Shown: positions 16,415-24,874, counted from the stretch's first letter. The stretch is 64,000 nt of DNA from Duganella sp. Root336D2 (GCF_001425005.1 NZ_LMDB01000038.1:138978-202977); one strand, 5' to 3'. Notes: generated by a model not told the origin, from the sequence alone. Numbers and translations are program-made.

Positions 16415-17908
16415 ATGAAAACACACCATGCACTCCTGCAACAAGCCGTCGCCCTGCACCAGAAGGGCGAACTCGGTCGCGCGCAAGCCATCTACGACGA
16501 GGTGCTGCGCGCGCAACCGCTGAATTTCGATGCGCTGCACTTGAGCGGTGCCTTGGCGCGCCAGCAGGGCGAGCCGCAACGTGCGCTGGACCTGATCGAT
16601 GGCGCGCTGGCCATCGACAGCCGCCGTGCCATCGCCCACTGCAACCGCGGTGTCGCCTTGCAGGATCTGGGCCGCTATGACGAGGCGCTGGCCAGCTTCG
16701 AACGCGCGCTGGCCTTGCAGCCGGACTACGCTATTGCCCTGAGCAACCGCGGCAACGCCTTGCGCCACCTGGGGCACCTGGATCGTGCGCTGGAAAGCTA
16801 TGATGCGGCGCTGCGCCTGTCGCCCAGGTATGCCGACGCGCTGTGCAACAGGGCCCTGGTGCTGCAGTCGCTGGCGCGCCACGAAGCTGCTTTGGACGGC
16901 TTCGGCGCGGCGCTGACTGTGCGGCAGGAATATCCGGAAGCGCTACACGGCGCTGCCGTATCGCTGCTGGCGCTTGGCAAACCGGCCGACGCGCTGGAAG
17001 GTTTTGAGCGGGCGCTGCACCTGCAGCCGGAATACGCGGAAGCATGGTGTTCGCGCGGCGCCTTGCTGCTGCGCGCCCAGGACCATGGGGAAGCGCTGGC
17101 GAGCTTCCAGGATGCGTTGGCAGTGCGCCCGCGCTACGCCCGCGCCCAGCTTGGCCTGGCGAACACCCTGCGCGCCATGGGGCGCCGCGAAGAAGCGGTC
17201 GAAGCCTACCAGGCAGCGCTCTCCTTTGGCGCCGACGCTGAAACTGTCGGCTACATGCTGGCCATCATGGGTGCCGAGCAGGCGCCCGGTGCTTCGCCCG
17301 CCGCATATGTGAAGGCGCTGTTCGACCAGTACGCCGGCAATTTCGACCGCCACCTGGTTGACGTGCTGCGTTACCGCACCCCGTCCCTGCTGGTGGAAGC
17401 CTTGCGCCGCCACCTGCCGCCCGGCGAGCTGGATGTGCTGGATGCCGGCTGTGGTACCGGTTTGTGCGGCCCGTTGCTGCGGCCGCTGGCCTGCCTGCTG
17501 GAAGGCGTCGACCTGTCGCCGCACATGCTGGACCGCGCGCGCGATACCGGCTTGTACGATGGCCTGTACTGCGGTGAGATGGTGAGCTACCTGCGCGTGC
17601 GCCCGGCCAGCGTCGACGTCATCGTCGCGGCCGACGTGTTTGTCTACCTGGGCGACCTGAAAGCGGTATTTGCCGTGGCGCGGCTGGCGCTGCGCAGCGG
17701 CGGCCGTTTCGCGTTCTCCGTGGAGGAGAACGATGGCACCGAAGAATTCGCACTGCGTTCCTCCGGCCGCTATGCGCATTCGCGCGCAGGCGTCGAAGCG
17801 CTGGCGCGCAGCCACGGCTTCGCCATTAACGAGATTATTCCGAGCACGTTGCGCCAGGAAAGCGGCGCGGACATGCGCGGGCTGCTGGTCATATTATCGG
17901 GAAACTGA
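16415..17908 (+). CDS. TPR-repeat protein with C-terminal SAM-dependent methyltransferase domain
   Basis: This 497-residue protein has about seven or eight tandem tetratricopeptide repeats in residues 1-280, with units such as RAIAHCNRGVALQDLGRYDE and AIALSNRGNALRHLGHLDRA. A methyltransferase domain of about 200 residues follows. LDVLDAGCGTGLCGPLL (near residue 342) is the SAM-binding motif I and LEGVDLSPHMLDRA the acidic motif II. DVIVAADVFVYLGDL and GGRFAFSVEE follow. TPR-methyltransferase fusions of this type are common in proteobacteria, but their substrates are mostly unknown. The gene is plus-strand and separated from pnuC by 69 bp. Confidence 0.88.
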   Translation: MKTHHALLQQAVALHQKGELGRAQAIYDEVLRAQPLNFDALHLSGALARQQGEPQRALDLIDGALAIDSRRAIAHCNRGVALQDLGRYDEALASFERALALQPDYAIALSNRGNALRHLGHLDRALESYDAALRLSPRYADALCNRALVLQSLARHEAALDGFGAALTVRQEYPEALHGAAVSLLALGKPADALEGFERALHLQPEYAEAWCSRGALLLRAQDHGEALASFQDALAVRPRYARAQLGLANTLRAMGRREEAVEAYQAALSFGADAETVGYMLAIMGAEQAPGASPAAYVKALFDQYAGNFDRHLVDVLRYRTPSLLVEALRRHLPPGELDVLDAGCGTGLCGPLLRPLACLLEGVDLSPHMLDRARDTGLYDGLYCGEMVSYLRVRPASVDVIVAADVFVYLGDLKAVFAVARLALRSGGRFAFSVEENDGTEEFALRSSGRYAHSRAGVEALARSHGFAINEIIPSTLRQESGADMRGLLVILSGN

Positions 17909-17977
17909 CACCTTGTATGCACCTAATCTGCATTGCTGCTTCGACGACCAGCTGCAATTTTCCGGAATCAAGTGAGC

Positions 17978-18541
17978 ATGGCCGAGCCTCTTGAAATTGC
18001 CGCCAATGCGGTGATGGCCGTCTCCATCTTCCTTGCCGGCCGCAATAACATTCATTCCTGGTGGACCGGCATTGTCGGCTGCACCTTGTTTTCCGTGCTG
18101 TTCTACGGCTCGCAGCTGTATGCCGACGTCGCGCTGCAGTTGTTCTTCATCGTCACCTGCATCATCGGTTGGCGCCAGTGGCTGCGTGGCGACTATGGCC
18201 ATGCGCTGCATATCCGCGCCACGCGGCCTGCCACGCTGGTGAAGATGGTCGTTGCGGGAGCGGCGGCCACCGCGGCCTACGGGCTGATGCTCAAGCATTA
18301 CACCGATGCCTTTGCACCCTTCGTCGATTCAACGGTGCTGATGTTCTCCATCATTGCGCAAGTCCTGTTGATGGGACGCCGTATCGAGAACTGGCCGGTG
18401 TGGCTGCTGGTGAACACCATCTCGATTCCACTGTATGCCAGCCGCGGCCTGTACCTGACGGCAGCGCTATATGCGGCGTACTGGATTAATGCCCTGGTCG
18501 CGTGGCGGCACTGGCGCCGCGAACGCGCCGCAGGCGTCTAG
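17978..18541 (+). CDS. pnuC: PnuC-family nicotinamide riboside transporter
   Basis: This 187-residue integral membrane protein has about seven helices. The conserved PnuC features are the Trp-rich W-W-T-G-I-V-G-C segment near the N-terminus, FIVTCIIGWRQW, FSIIAQVLLMGRRIENWPVW, and NTISIPLYASRGLYLTAALYA. The family carries nicotinamide riboside (or thiamine or riboflavin relatives) by facilitated diffusion, trapping it by phosphorylation. The start at ATG 17978 follows AAGTGAGC. No NadR, thiamine or riboflavin gene is adjacent, so the vitamin carried is not settled by context. The stop is 8 bp from the convergent SIMPL gene. Confidence 0.87.
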   Translation: MAEPLEIAANAVMAVSIFLAGRNNIHSWWTGIVGCTLFSVLFYGSQLYADVALQLFFIVTCIIGWRQWLRGDYGHALHIRATRPATLVKMVVAGAAATAAYGLMLKHYTDAFAPFVDSTVLMFSIIAQVLLMGRRIENWPVWLLVNTISIPLYASRGLYLTAALYAAYWINALVAWRHWRRERAAGV

Positions 18542-18548
18542 CATCCGC

Positions 18549-19262
18549 CTATTTCAACTGGAAGATCGCGTTCACGGTCTGTGAGTAGGCGATTGAATCC
18601 GGTACGCTGTATTTGCCGGTTTGGGGGGCAGTGCCGCGCGTTTCTCGGCCGGCCTGCAACTCCATGAAAGGCGCGCCGACCTGGGATAGCGGGCCGCGTG
18701 CAATGGCAACTACCGGGCCAAGTTTGCGGCCGAAGGATTTAGCCAGTGAGCTGCCCTTGTTGCGCGCATCGTCCGCGGCGGCTGCCATCAGCTGGGAGTT
18801 GATGTCGTCGCCGTCCGTGCGGTCGAAGGTGGAGCTGATATTGGTGATGTGGTCCATCTCGACCAGCTTGGCAATGAGCGCCGGCCATTGCGCCAGGTCG
18901 CGCACACGGGCGTGGAACAGCCGTCCCATCGAATAGGCGGGCTGCCGCTGTTCGCCCACTGGGACGGTCTTCTTTTCGATTTCATATGCCTCGATGTCGG
19001 CTTCCTGCACGCCGTGCTCGGCCAGCAGTTGCATTGCGCTGGCGCTCAGCTCCCGCAGTTGGCCGGCGGCGGTTTCCGCGCTGGCATCCTGCGTGCCGGC
19101 TTCGAACTTGACTTCGCCGATATCGGGACGCATCCACAATTGCGCCTTGCCGCTGCTGCTGACAAACGGGTGCGATGGCAGGGCGCCGCCGGATGCCTGT
19201 GCGCCGCAGCTGGCCGACATCGCACAGAGCGCAAGGGCCGCGATGGTGCGGCTCAATTTCAT
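18549..19262 (-). CDS. SIMPL-domain (DUF541) periplasmic protein
   Basis: This 237-residue secreted protein starts at ATG 19262 (MKLSRTIAALALCAMSASCG), which overlaps the preceding TonB-domain gene by 4 bp. It has a lipoprotein-like or standard signal sequence. The SIMPL/DUF541 domain is recognised by GEVKFEAGTQDASAETA, the helix QLRELSASAMQLLAEHGVQEADI, ITNISSTFDRTD, and the paired segments DDARNKGSSLAKSFGRKLG and GAPFMELQAG. Family members (BP26, YggE) are envelope proteins of uncertain role that form ring assemblies. It is the last gene of the blaI-M56 operon. Confidence 0.88.
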   Translation of the reverse strand: MKLSRTIAALALCAMSASCGAQASGGALPSHPFVSSSGKAQLWMRPDIGEVKFEAGTQDASAETAAGQLRELSASAMQLLAEHGVQEADIEAYEIEKKTVPVGEQRQPAYSMGRLFHARVRDLAQWPALIAKLVEMDHITNISSTFDRTDGDDINSQLMAAAADDARNKGSSLAKSFGRKLGPVVAIARGPLSQVGAPFMELQAGRETRGTAPQTGKYSVPDSIAYSQTVNAIFQLK

Positions 19263-19594
19263 TGGTGCTGCTCCTGGATCCAGACGTATTGCACGTCCGT
19301 CTTGCCCGGGCCGTTCTTGAAACGGCACTTGGCGATGCCGCTGCGGGCCGCCTCGTCCAGGGCCCGGTGGCCGGACGATTTTACAATGGCCGAATCCTTG
19401 ACGGCGCCATGTTCGTCCACCGTGAAGCTGAGGGTGACGGTGCCGGTATGCCCGGCTTCCAGGTCTTGCTTCGGCCAGGCCGGTTTGCCGCAAGAGCTGA
19501 AATCGACAAGAGGGAGCGTCGTCGCATCGTTCGAGCCGGCATAGGCGCAAGCGGTGAGGGTTGCCAGCAAGGCGGCGGTACAAAGTTGCTTCAT
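19259..19594 (-). CDS. Stand-alone TonB C-terminal-domain protein
   Basis: This 111-residue protein starts at ATG 19594 after AAGGAGATAAA. It has a signal sequence (MKQLCTAALLATLTACAYA, possibly a lipoprotein) followed only by a TonB C-terminal-like domain: AGHTGTVTLSFTVDEHGAV, KSSGHRALDEAA, AKCRFKNG, QYVWIQ. It lacks the membrane helix and proline-rich spacer of a true TonB, so energy transduction is unlikely. The domain is a close paralogue of the C-terminus of the M56 protein encoded just upstream (PLWPGEDLQAGHTGTVTLSF there, PAWPKQDLEAGHTGTVTLSF here). Confidence 0.85.
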   Translation of the reverse strand: MKQLCTAALLATLTACAYAGSNDATTLPLVDFSSCGKPAWPKQDLEAGHTGTVTLSFTVDEHGAVKDSAIVKSSGHRALDEAARSGIAKCRFKNGPGKTDVQYVWIQEQHQ

Positions 19595-19607
19595 TTGTTT
19601 TATCTCC

Positions 19608-20852
19608 TTATTCGAGGGTCCACACGTACTGCATTTTCTGCCAGGTGTCGACAGGCTTGCCGCGCACCGTGGCGGGTTTGAAATGGCATTTGCCGATGCC
19701 TGCCTGCGCCGCCTTGTCCAGGCCACGGTGGCCGCTGGACCTGAGTACTTTCGAGCCTGCGACCTTGCCGCTTTCATCGATGTTGAAAGACAGCGTCACG
19801 GTGCCGGTATGCCCTGCCTGCAGATCCTCGCCAGGCCACAGTGGCTTGGAGCAGGATTTGAAGTCGACGACGGCTGGCGTGCGTGCGGCGGGGACCTTTG
19901 CGGCATCGATGCGGGCATTGGCGTAGCCGGTCAGGCATGCAGCGCTGAGGCCCAGTGCGGCCACCGCTGCCTTCCAGTTGCTGCTCTGCTCTGGTGGCAG
20001 CAGCAAGTGGCGGATGCGTTGCATCAGGTCGCCGCCGTCGGCTGCCAATGCCATGCGCTGCGAGGAAAACTGCATCTTCTCCAGCTCGGACAGGGCGAGT
20101 GCCAGGCGGCGTGGTTCGCCAGTCAATTGCGCGGCGATGCCGTCGGCTACCAGTTCGCGTTCATGACGGATGCGGCGCGACAGCCACCACACTGCAGGGT
20201 GGTAGAACAGCAGGATCTCGACCACGTTCTGCAGCAGGTTGAGCAGGAAGTCGTGGCGGCGCACATGGGCCAGTTCATGCGCCAGCAGCGCCTCCAGCAG
20301 TTCCGGCGGCATGCGTGCCGCGAGGGCGGCGGGTACAAGTACGACGGGACGCCACCAGCCCGCAGTGATCGGGCTGGCCAGCGTTTCAACAATGCGCAGG
20401 CCGACTTCGCGGCGGATGCCGAGGCGGGCTGCGAGGCTCGATAGACATTGCTGCCAATGTTCATTGCGGCTGCCGTTGCGGCGGGCGCGCGTGATCCAGG
20501 CCAGGCCGAAGGCGCTGCGCATCGCCAGCGTGCCTACGCATGCCAGCCAGCCTGCCACCAGCAGGGGCAGGCGGTTGTCGATGCTGGCCAGCAGTTCGCT
20601 TTGCCCGAACGCGCCTCCGCCCGCCAGCACCAGGGTTTGCAGCGAACGGGGTGTGGCTTGCAGGGCGCCGGCGAATTCGTACGCTGGCCACAGCAGGCAG
20701 GCCAGCATTGCTGCGCAGGCCATGGCATAGCGCGCACCGGGGCGGGCGCCGCGCATCAGCCAAAGCAGGGCGGCCGCGGCCAGGCCGAGCAGCGCGCCCT
20801 GCCACAAAAAGTGAATCAGGGCCCAGCCTGCGGCATGGATGATGTCATTCAT
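19608..20852 (-). CDS. M56 (BlaR1/MecR1-type) membrane metallopeptidase with C-terminal TonB domain
   Basis: This 414-residue protein has several membrane helices in residues 1-120 and 205-240. The zincin motif HELAH (His192, Glu193, His196) is followed by RRHDFLLNLLQN, and HERELVAD supplies the likely third ligand, as in BlaR1. In BlaR1 the C-terminal sensor is a penicillin-binding domain. Here it is replaced by a TonB C-terminal-type domain (about 340-414), outside the membrane. Upstream by 8-bp overlap is a BlaI-type repressor, whose cleavage this enzyme should control. The signal sensed is unknown and may be TonB-related or peptidoglycan-related. Confidence 0.9.
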   Translation of the reverse strand: MNDIIHAAGWALIHFLWQGALLGLAAAALLWLMRGARPGARYAMACAAMLACLLWPAYEFAGALQATPRSLQTLVLAGGGAFGQSELLASIDNRLPLLVAGWLACVGTLAMRSAFGLAWITRARRNGSRNEHWQQCLSSLAARLGIRREVGLRIVETLASPITAGWWRPVVLVPAALAARMPPELLEALLAHELAHVRRHDFLLNLLQNVVEILLFYHPAVWWLSRRIRHERELVADGIAAQLTGEPRRLALALSELEKMQFSSQRMALAADGGDLMQRIRHLLLPPEQSSNWKAAVAALGLSAACLTGYANARIDAAKVPAARTPAVVDFKSCSKPLWPGEDLQAGHTGTVTLSFNIDESGKVAGSKVLRSSGHRGLDKAAQAGIGKCHFKPATVRGKPVDTWQKMQYVWTLE

Positions 20853-21228
20853 TCGGCTTGTCCCCTTGCTTCAGCAGCGCTTCAATCTCGTCGCGTTCCT
20901 TCTTCGAGATGCCGCTATTCAGGGCTGCCAGTACCAGTGCCTTGGCGGAACCGGCGAAGGCGCGCTGCAGCAGGTCCTGCAGCATATTGCCCTGCATCGC
21001 CTCGCGCGCCACGGCTGCGGCGTAAATGTGGGAGCGCTGGCTCTCGTCGCGAATCAGCAAGCCTTTGCCATGCATGATCTGCATCAGGCGCAGCACCGCG
21101 CCGTAAGCCAGGTCGGGCTTCCCGGCCAGCATGGCCTCGTGTACCTGTTTCGCGGTGGCAGGCCCCAATGGCCAGAGCGCCTGCAGCAGTTCCAGCTCGG
21201 CTGGAGTGGGTTTAGGAAGGGAGGGCAT
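20845..21228 (-). CDS. BlaI/MecI/CopY-family transcriptional repressor
   Basis: This 127-residue protein has a typical penicillinase-repressor winged helix: TPAELELLQALWPLGPATAKQVHEAML, AVLRLMQIMHGKGLLIRDESQRSHIYAA, then a dimerisation helix (NMLQDLLQRAFAGSAKALVLAAL). Such repressors bind dyad operators and are inactivated by proteolysis from the cognate M56 membrane protease, which is encoded downstream with an 8-bp overlap. Two TAGACA-N4-TGTCTA type dyads lie 39 and 82 bp upstream of the start. It is the first gene of a four-gene minus-strand operon. Confidence 0.92.
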   Translation of the reverse strand: MPSLPKPTPAELELLQALWPLGPATAKQVHEAMLAGKPDLAYGAVLRLMQIMHGKGLLIRDESQRSHIYAAAVAREAMQGNMLQDLLQRAFAGSAKALVLAALNSGISKKERDEIEALLKQGDKPNE

Positions 21229-21267
21229 ATTTATTTCCTGGTAAGGTTTTGACTAGAATAGTCTTTC

Positions 21268-21283
21268 TAGACAGAGTTGTATA
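21268..21283. promoter_or_regulatory. BlaI-type operator, site 1
   Basis: TAGACA-GAGT-TGTATA is a 16-bp dyad with 6-bp half-sites and a 4-bp centre (5 of 6 positions symmetric). It starts 39 bp upstream of the blaI start, on the side where the repressor's own promoter must be. BlaI/MecI operators share the same ACA/TGT core. The match with site 2, 43 bp away, supports it. Binding is inferred. Confidence 0.6.
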
Positions 21284-21310
21284 CTTTGTGGTCTTCACTG
21301 TGGCGTAATG

Positions 21311-21326
21311 TAGACAACGATGTCTA
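21311..21326. promoter_or_regulatory. BlaI-type operator, site 2 (perfect dyad)
   Basis: TAGACA-ACGA-TGTCTA is a perfect 16-bp inverted repeat with 6-bp half-sites and a 4-bp centre. Its centre is 43 bp from site 1, roughly four helical turns. It sits between the blaI operon and the leader ORF plus TonB-dependent receptor on the other strand, so one repressor could control both directions. Binding is inferred. Confidence 0.65.
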
Positions 21327-21398
21327 TAGATCTAAATTGCATATAGGTCTGAGTTTTAATTAGTTTCAGAAATGAAAGGCCGCCGTTATAGTTGCCTC

Positions 21399-21473
21399 AT
21401 GAAAACGCCAGCCTCACTCCTCCGCCACACCGTCTACCTGCTCTGCATGGCGCAGTGCATGTGCCGCTGCTAA
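21399..21473 (+). CDS. Short Cys/Met-rich leader ORF (24 codons)
   Basis: The ATG at 21399 opens 24 codons ending ...CMAQCMCRC and stops at 21473, 88 bp before the receptor start. Four Cys and two Met fall in the last nine residues, and the final codon before the stop is Cys. An in-frame ATG at 21372 would give 33 residues. Neither start has a strong ribosome site. A peptide this rich in one amino acid at its end, upstream of a transport gene, is typical of an attenuation or translational-coupling leader. Cysteine or sulfur starvation is the obvious signal. This is an inference from composition and position. Confidence 0.5.
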   Translation: MKTPASLLRHTVYLLCMAQCMCRC

Positions 21474-21561
21474 GCGCACCCACTCAAACCCCTCGCAACA
21501 AACCGTTTAGCCATTCCCGCCCACGAGGCAGGCAGGCCCCCGCATACCCAAAAGGAAGAAC

Positions 21562-24123
21562 ATGATCAAGCCCCTCAGCATCACCCTGGCCATTGCTGCC
21601 GCTTTCCCGCAACTGTCGTATGCACAGGAAGAACTGGCGCGAGTCGTCGTGACAGGTTCGAATATCCGCACCTCCCAGAAAGAAGGCGCGAGCGCCGTGC
21701 AGGTGCTGACCGCCAAGGAACTGGCCGCCACCGGCAAGACCACCGTGGCCGATATCCTGCGTACGATTTCCGCCAATAGCGGCAACAGCTACAACGAGCA
21801 GTACACCGGCAGCTTCTCAGCCGGCACTGCGGGCCTTTCGCTGCGCGGCCTTGGCCAGAAGAACACCCTGATCCTGGTGAACGGCAAGCGCGTGTCTTCC
21901 TACGCCACTGCGCAAGACCTGCAGGAAGTCTTCGTCGACCTTAACTCGCTGCCGATGGCCGCTGTGCAGCGCATCGAAGTGCTGAAGGATGGCGCTTCCT
22001 CCGTCTACGGTTCGGATGCGGTGGCGGGTGTGGTCAACATCATCCTGTACAAGGAATTCAAGGGCACTGAAGTCAGCGCGCAATTGGGTTCTTCCACCGA
22101 GGGCACCGGCCAGCTGGAACGCAGCGCGTCGCTGCAGACCGGCTTTGGCAGCCTTGATGAAAATGGCTGGAGCGTGGTGTTCTCGCTCGACGCGCTGAAG
22201 CGCGACAAGCTGCAGCAAACCGACGTCTCATACCTGCGCGGCAGCGACTTCCGCGGTTATGCCAACGGCACCCTGGCATGGACTCCGACCAATTACTATG
22301 GCACTGCCGATGCGACCAAACAACTGGGCGGCGTGCAGGGCCCGCTGCAGGTGCAGAATTACGGCGACATCACGCCGGGCAAATCCGGCCAGGTGCTGGC
22401 CTACAATCCGGCCGAATTCCGCACCCTGGTCCCGGGCGTGGAGCGCGTGCACACTTCCTTGCGCGGCACCCTGAAACTGGATGCAAACACCGAAGCCTAT
22501 GCCGAAGGCCTGTACGGCTATTCCTGGGCGGAGCAGACTTTTGGCGCGCCTTTGACCGTTGGCAGCGGGCTGCGCGCATGGAACAACAGCAGGCAGGCGC
22601 TGGATAACATTCCAGTGGCCCTGCCAGCCGGCCACCCGAACAATCCAGGCCCGACCGCGCTGCCATTCACTGCCACCCTGTTCGACCTGGGCCCGCGCCT
22701 GAAGCAAGACAAGGTGGATTTCTATCGCGTGCTGACCGGCATCAAGGGCAGCAGGAACGGCTGGGAATATGACGCCTCCATCGCCCGTTCCGGCAGCAAG
22801 CTGAAAGAAACGGTCGACAACTTCGTCAACCGCTACGAGTTTGAAAAAGTGCTGGCAGACGGCAGCTACAACTTCGCCGACCAGTCGAAGAACAGTGAAG
22901 CGGTGCGCAATCGCCTGCGCCTGTCGACCCTGCGTCCGGCTGAATCGAAACTGACGGTGGCCGATTTCAGCGCATCGAGGGAGCTGCTGGAACTGCCGGC
23001 CGGTGCACTGGGCTTCGCTCTTGGCGGCCAATGGCGCCAGGAAGAAATGAACTCCAATACCTCGACGGCGGTGCTGTCGGGTACCGAGCTGCGTCCCGCG
23101 ATCAATATCATCAAGGGCAAGCGCGAAGTGACCGCGGCCTTCGCAGAATTCAACGTGCCAGTGCTGAAAGACCTGACCGTCAACCTGGCCGGCCGTGCCG
23201 ACAAGTACAGCGACTTCGGCTCCGCCTTCTCGCCGAAAGCCAGTGTGCGCTACCAGGCCGCCCCATGGCTGCTGCTGCGCGGCACCGTGTCGCGCGGCTT
23301 CCGCGCACCGTCGCTGCCGGAGATCACCAATTCTACTTCGGTCAGCTACGGTTCGGTGATCGACAAGCTGGACCCGATCACGCCAAGCCAGGCGCGCGGC
23401 GTGACCAACATCACCGTCGCCAATACCGAGCTTTCGCCTGAACGCTCGAAGAACGTGAACCTGGGCTTTGTGGTGTCGCCATCGGCCAATAGCAGCGTGG
23501 GCGTGGACTTCTACCATATCCGCACCAACGGCGTGATCGACACCGAAAGCACGGACACCATCCTGGCCAACGAAAGCACCCACCCTGAGAAAGTGGTGCG
23601 TGATGCCCAGGGCCGGATCCTGACCCTATACCGCCAATATTCCAACCAGGGCGAGCGCGTAGTGAGCGGCATCGACGTCGACCTGCGCTACAAGCTGCCG
23701 AAGAATGCCTACGGCAACGTGACCCTGAATGCGCAATTGAGCCGCGTGTTCAAATACGAGCAACCGCTGTCGAACGGGGAGGCGCTGACCAACGGCGCCG
23801 GCACCAATTACTTCGGTTCCATCCCGAAATGGCGCGGCACCACCAGCGCTAGCTGGGAGCTGGGCCAGTGGAGCACCAACGCCGCATGGAATTATGTTGG
23901 CGGCTACGAGCAGACCACCCGCCCTGGCGAGCGTGTGAAACCATTTGCAACCGTGGACTTCAACGTCGGCTACAAGATCAGCGCAGCCACCAGCGTCAGC
24001 CTGCTGCTGGCCAATGCCTTTGACCGCAAGCCTTCCTGGGATAGCTCGTTCAACTTCTTCGACTATACGCAAGGCGACCCGCGTGGCCGCTTCGCGTCAG
24101 TCAAACTCAATCACAAGTTTTGA
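21562..24123 (+). CDS. TonB-dependent outer-membrane receptor
   Basis: This 853-residue protein starts at ATG 21562 after AAAAGGAAGAAC. It has a signal peptide (to SYA, residue 21), a TonB-box-like segment LARVVVTG, a plug domain (SAVQVLTAKELAATGKTTVADIL, LILVNGKRVSSY, IEVLKDGASSVYGSDAVAGVVNII), and a 22-strand-type barrel with SRGFRAPSLPEIT. It ends in the aromatic LNHKF. The ligand is not readable from the sequence. The Cys/Met-rich leader just upstream hints at a sulfur compound, and the divergent BlaI-M56-TonB operon suggests linked regulation. The 3' end overlaps a convergent regulator gene by 17 bp. Confidence 0.95.
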   Translation: MIKPLSITLAIAAAFPQLSYAQEELARVVVTGSNIRTSQKEGASAVQVLTAKELAATGKTTVADILRTISANSGNSYNEQYTGSFSAGTAGLSLRGLGQKNTLILVNGKRVSSYATAQDLQEVFVDLNSLPMAAVQRIEVLKDGASSVYGSDAVAGVVNIILYKEFKGTEVSAQLGSSTEGTGQLERSASLQTGFGSLDENGWSVVFSLDALKRDKLQQTDVSYLRGSDFRGYANGTLAWTPTNYYGTADATKQLGGVQGPLQVQNYGDITPGKSGQVLAYNPAEFRTLVPGVERVHTSLRGTLKLDANTEAYAEGLYGYSWAEQTFGAPLTVGSGLRAWNNSRQALDNIPVALPAGHPNNPGPTALPFTATLFDLGPRLKQDKVDFYRVLTGIKGSRNGWEYDASIARSGSKLKETVDNFVNRYEFEKVLADGSYNFADQSKNSEAVRNRLRLSTLRPAESKLTVADFSASRELLELPAGALGFALGGQWRQEEMNSNTSTAVLSGTELRPAINIIKGKREVTAAFAEFNVPVLKDLTVNLAGRADKYSDFGSAFSPKASVRYQAAPWLLLRGTVSRGFRAPSLPEITNSTSVSYGSVIDKLDPITPSQARGVTNITVANTELSPERSKNVNLGFVVSPSANSSVGVDFYHIRTNGVIDTESTDTILANESTHPEKVVRDAQGRILTLYRQYSNQGERVVSGIDVDLRYKLPKNAYGNVTLNAQLSRVFKYEQPLSNGEALTNGAGTNYFGSIPKWRGTTSASWELGQWSTNAAWNYVGGYEQTTRPGERVKPFATVDFNVGYKISAATSVSLLLANAFDRKPSWDSSFNFFDYTQGDPRGRFASVKLNHKF

Positions 24124-24874
24124 TGATCGTGGCGCGGTAGCTGCTGGGAGTGGTGCCCATCCGTTCGCGGAAGGCGGTTGCGAAATTGCCGGCATTGGCA
24201 AAGCCCAGCAGCAGCGCGATATCCTGCACGTCCATGTCGGTATCGCGCAGCAGATGCATGCCGCGCTGGATGCGTGCTTCGCGGATGTAGGCAAACACGG
24301 TCATGCCGGTGTGGGTGCGGAACAACTGATTCAGTTTTTCACGGTAGGTGCCCACGCTGGCGGCAATTTCCGCCAGGCCGGGCAGGGCAGCCAGGTTGTC
24401 GTAGATCAGGCGCTTGGCTGCGTTGACGATCACCGAGTCGGTGTCGATCGGTTCGGCTTCGGCGGCCGCCACCGGGGGCCGCTTCATCAAATTCAGGTGC
24501 ACGTGGATGCGTGCCGCCAGTTCCCCCGGCGTAAATGGCTTGCTGACAAAGTCGACGCCGCCCAGCTGAAGGCCCATGATGCGGTCTTCCACCGCTTCGG
24601 TGCCGCTCAGGAAAATAATCGGGATATCACGCGTCGCCGGATTGGCTTTTAATAGCCGGCAACAGGTGTAGCCGTCCATATTCGGCATCCGCACGTCCAG
24701 CAGGATCAGGTCAGGCTGGCCGGACAGCGCCAACTGATATCCCTGTTCGCCATTGAAAGCTACCGATACGCGGTAGGGCATTTCGCTTAACAAGTCGACG
24801 AGCATGCGCTGTTCGAACGCGGAATCATCCACGATCAAAATATTGCGCACTTGTGCATCGCTGGTCAGGTACAT
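24107..24874 (-). CDS. Response regulator with AraC-type DNA-binding domain
   Basis: This 255-residue protein starts at ATG 24874 (MYLTSDAQVRN). The receiver domain (residues 10-125) shows ILIVDDSAF, the phospho-accepting Asp60 in DLILLDVRMPNMDGY, IIFLSGTE and the Lys of FVSKPFTPGELA. An AraC/XylS helix-turn-helix pair (about 165-250) follows: PGLAEIAASVGTYREKLNQLF and DVQDIALLLGFANAGNFATAFRERMGTTPSSYR. It is convergent with and overlaps the TonB-dependent receptor gene. No partner kinase is adjacent. A further in-frame ATG at 24913 is possible. Confidence 0.92.
   Translation of the reverse strand: MYLTSDAQVRNILIVDDSAFEQRMLVDLLSEMPYRVSVAFNGEQGYQLALSGQPDLILLDVRMPNMDGYTCCRLLKANPATRDIPIIFLSGTEAVEDRIMGLQLGGVDFVSKPFTPGELAARIHVHLNLMKRPPVAAAEAEPIDTDSVIVNAAKRLIYDNLAALPGLAEIAASVGTYREKLNQLFRTHTGMTVFAYIREARIQRGMHLLRDTDMDVQDIALLLGFANAGNFATAFRERMGTTPSSYRATIIKTCD

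Noticed and set aside
17909..17977. Possible NMN or thiamine riboswitch upstream of pnuC
   Set aside because: The 69-bp gap is too short and lacks the conserved cores of these classes.
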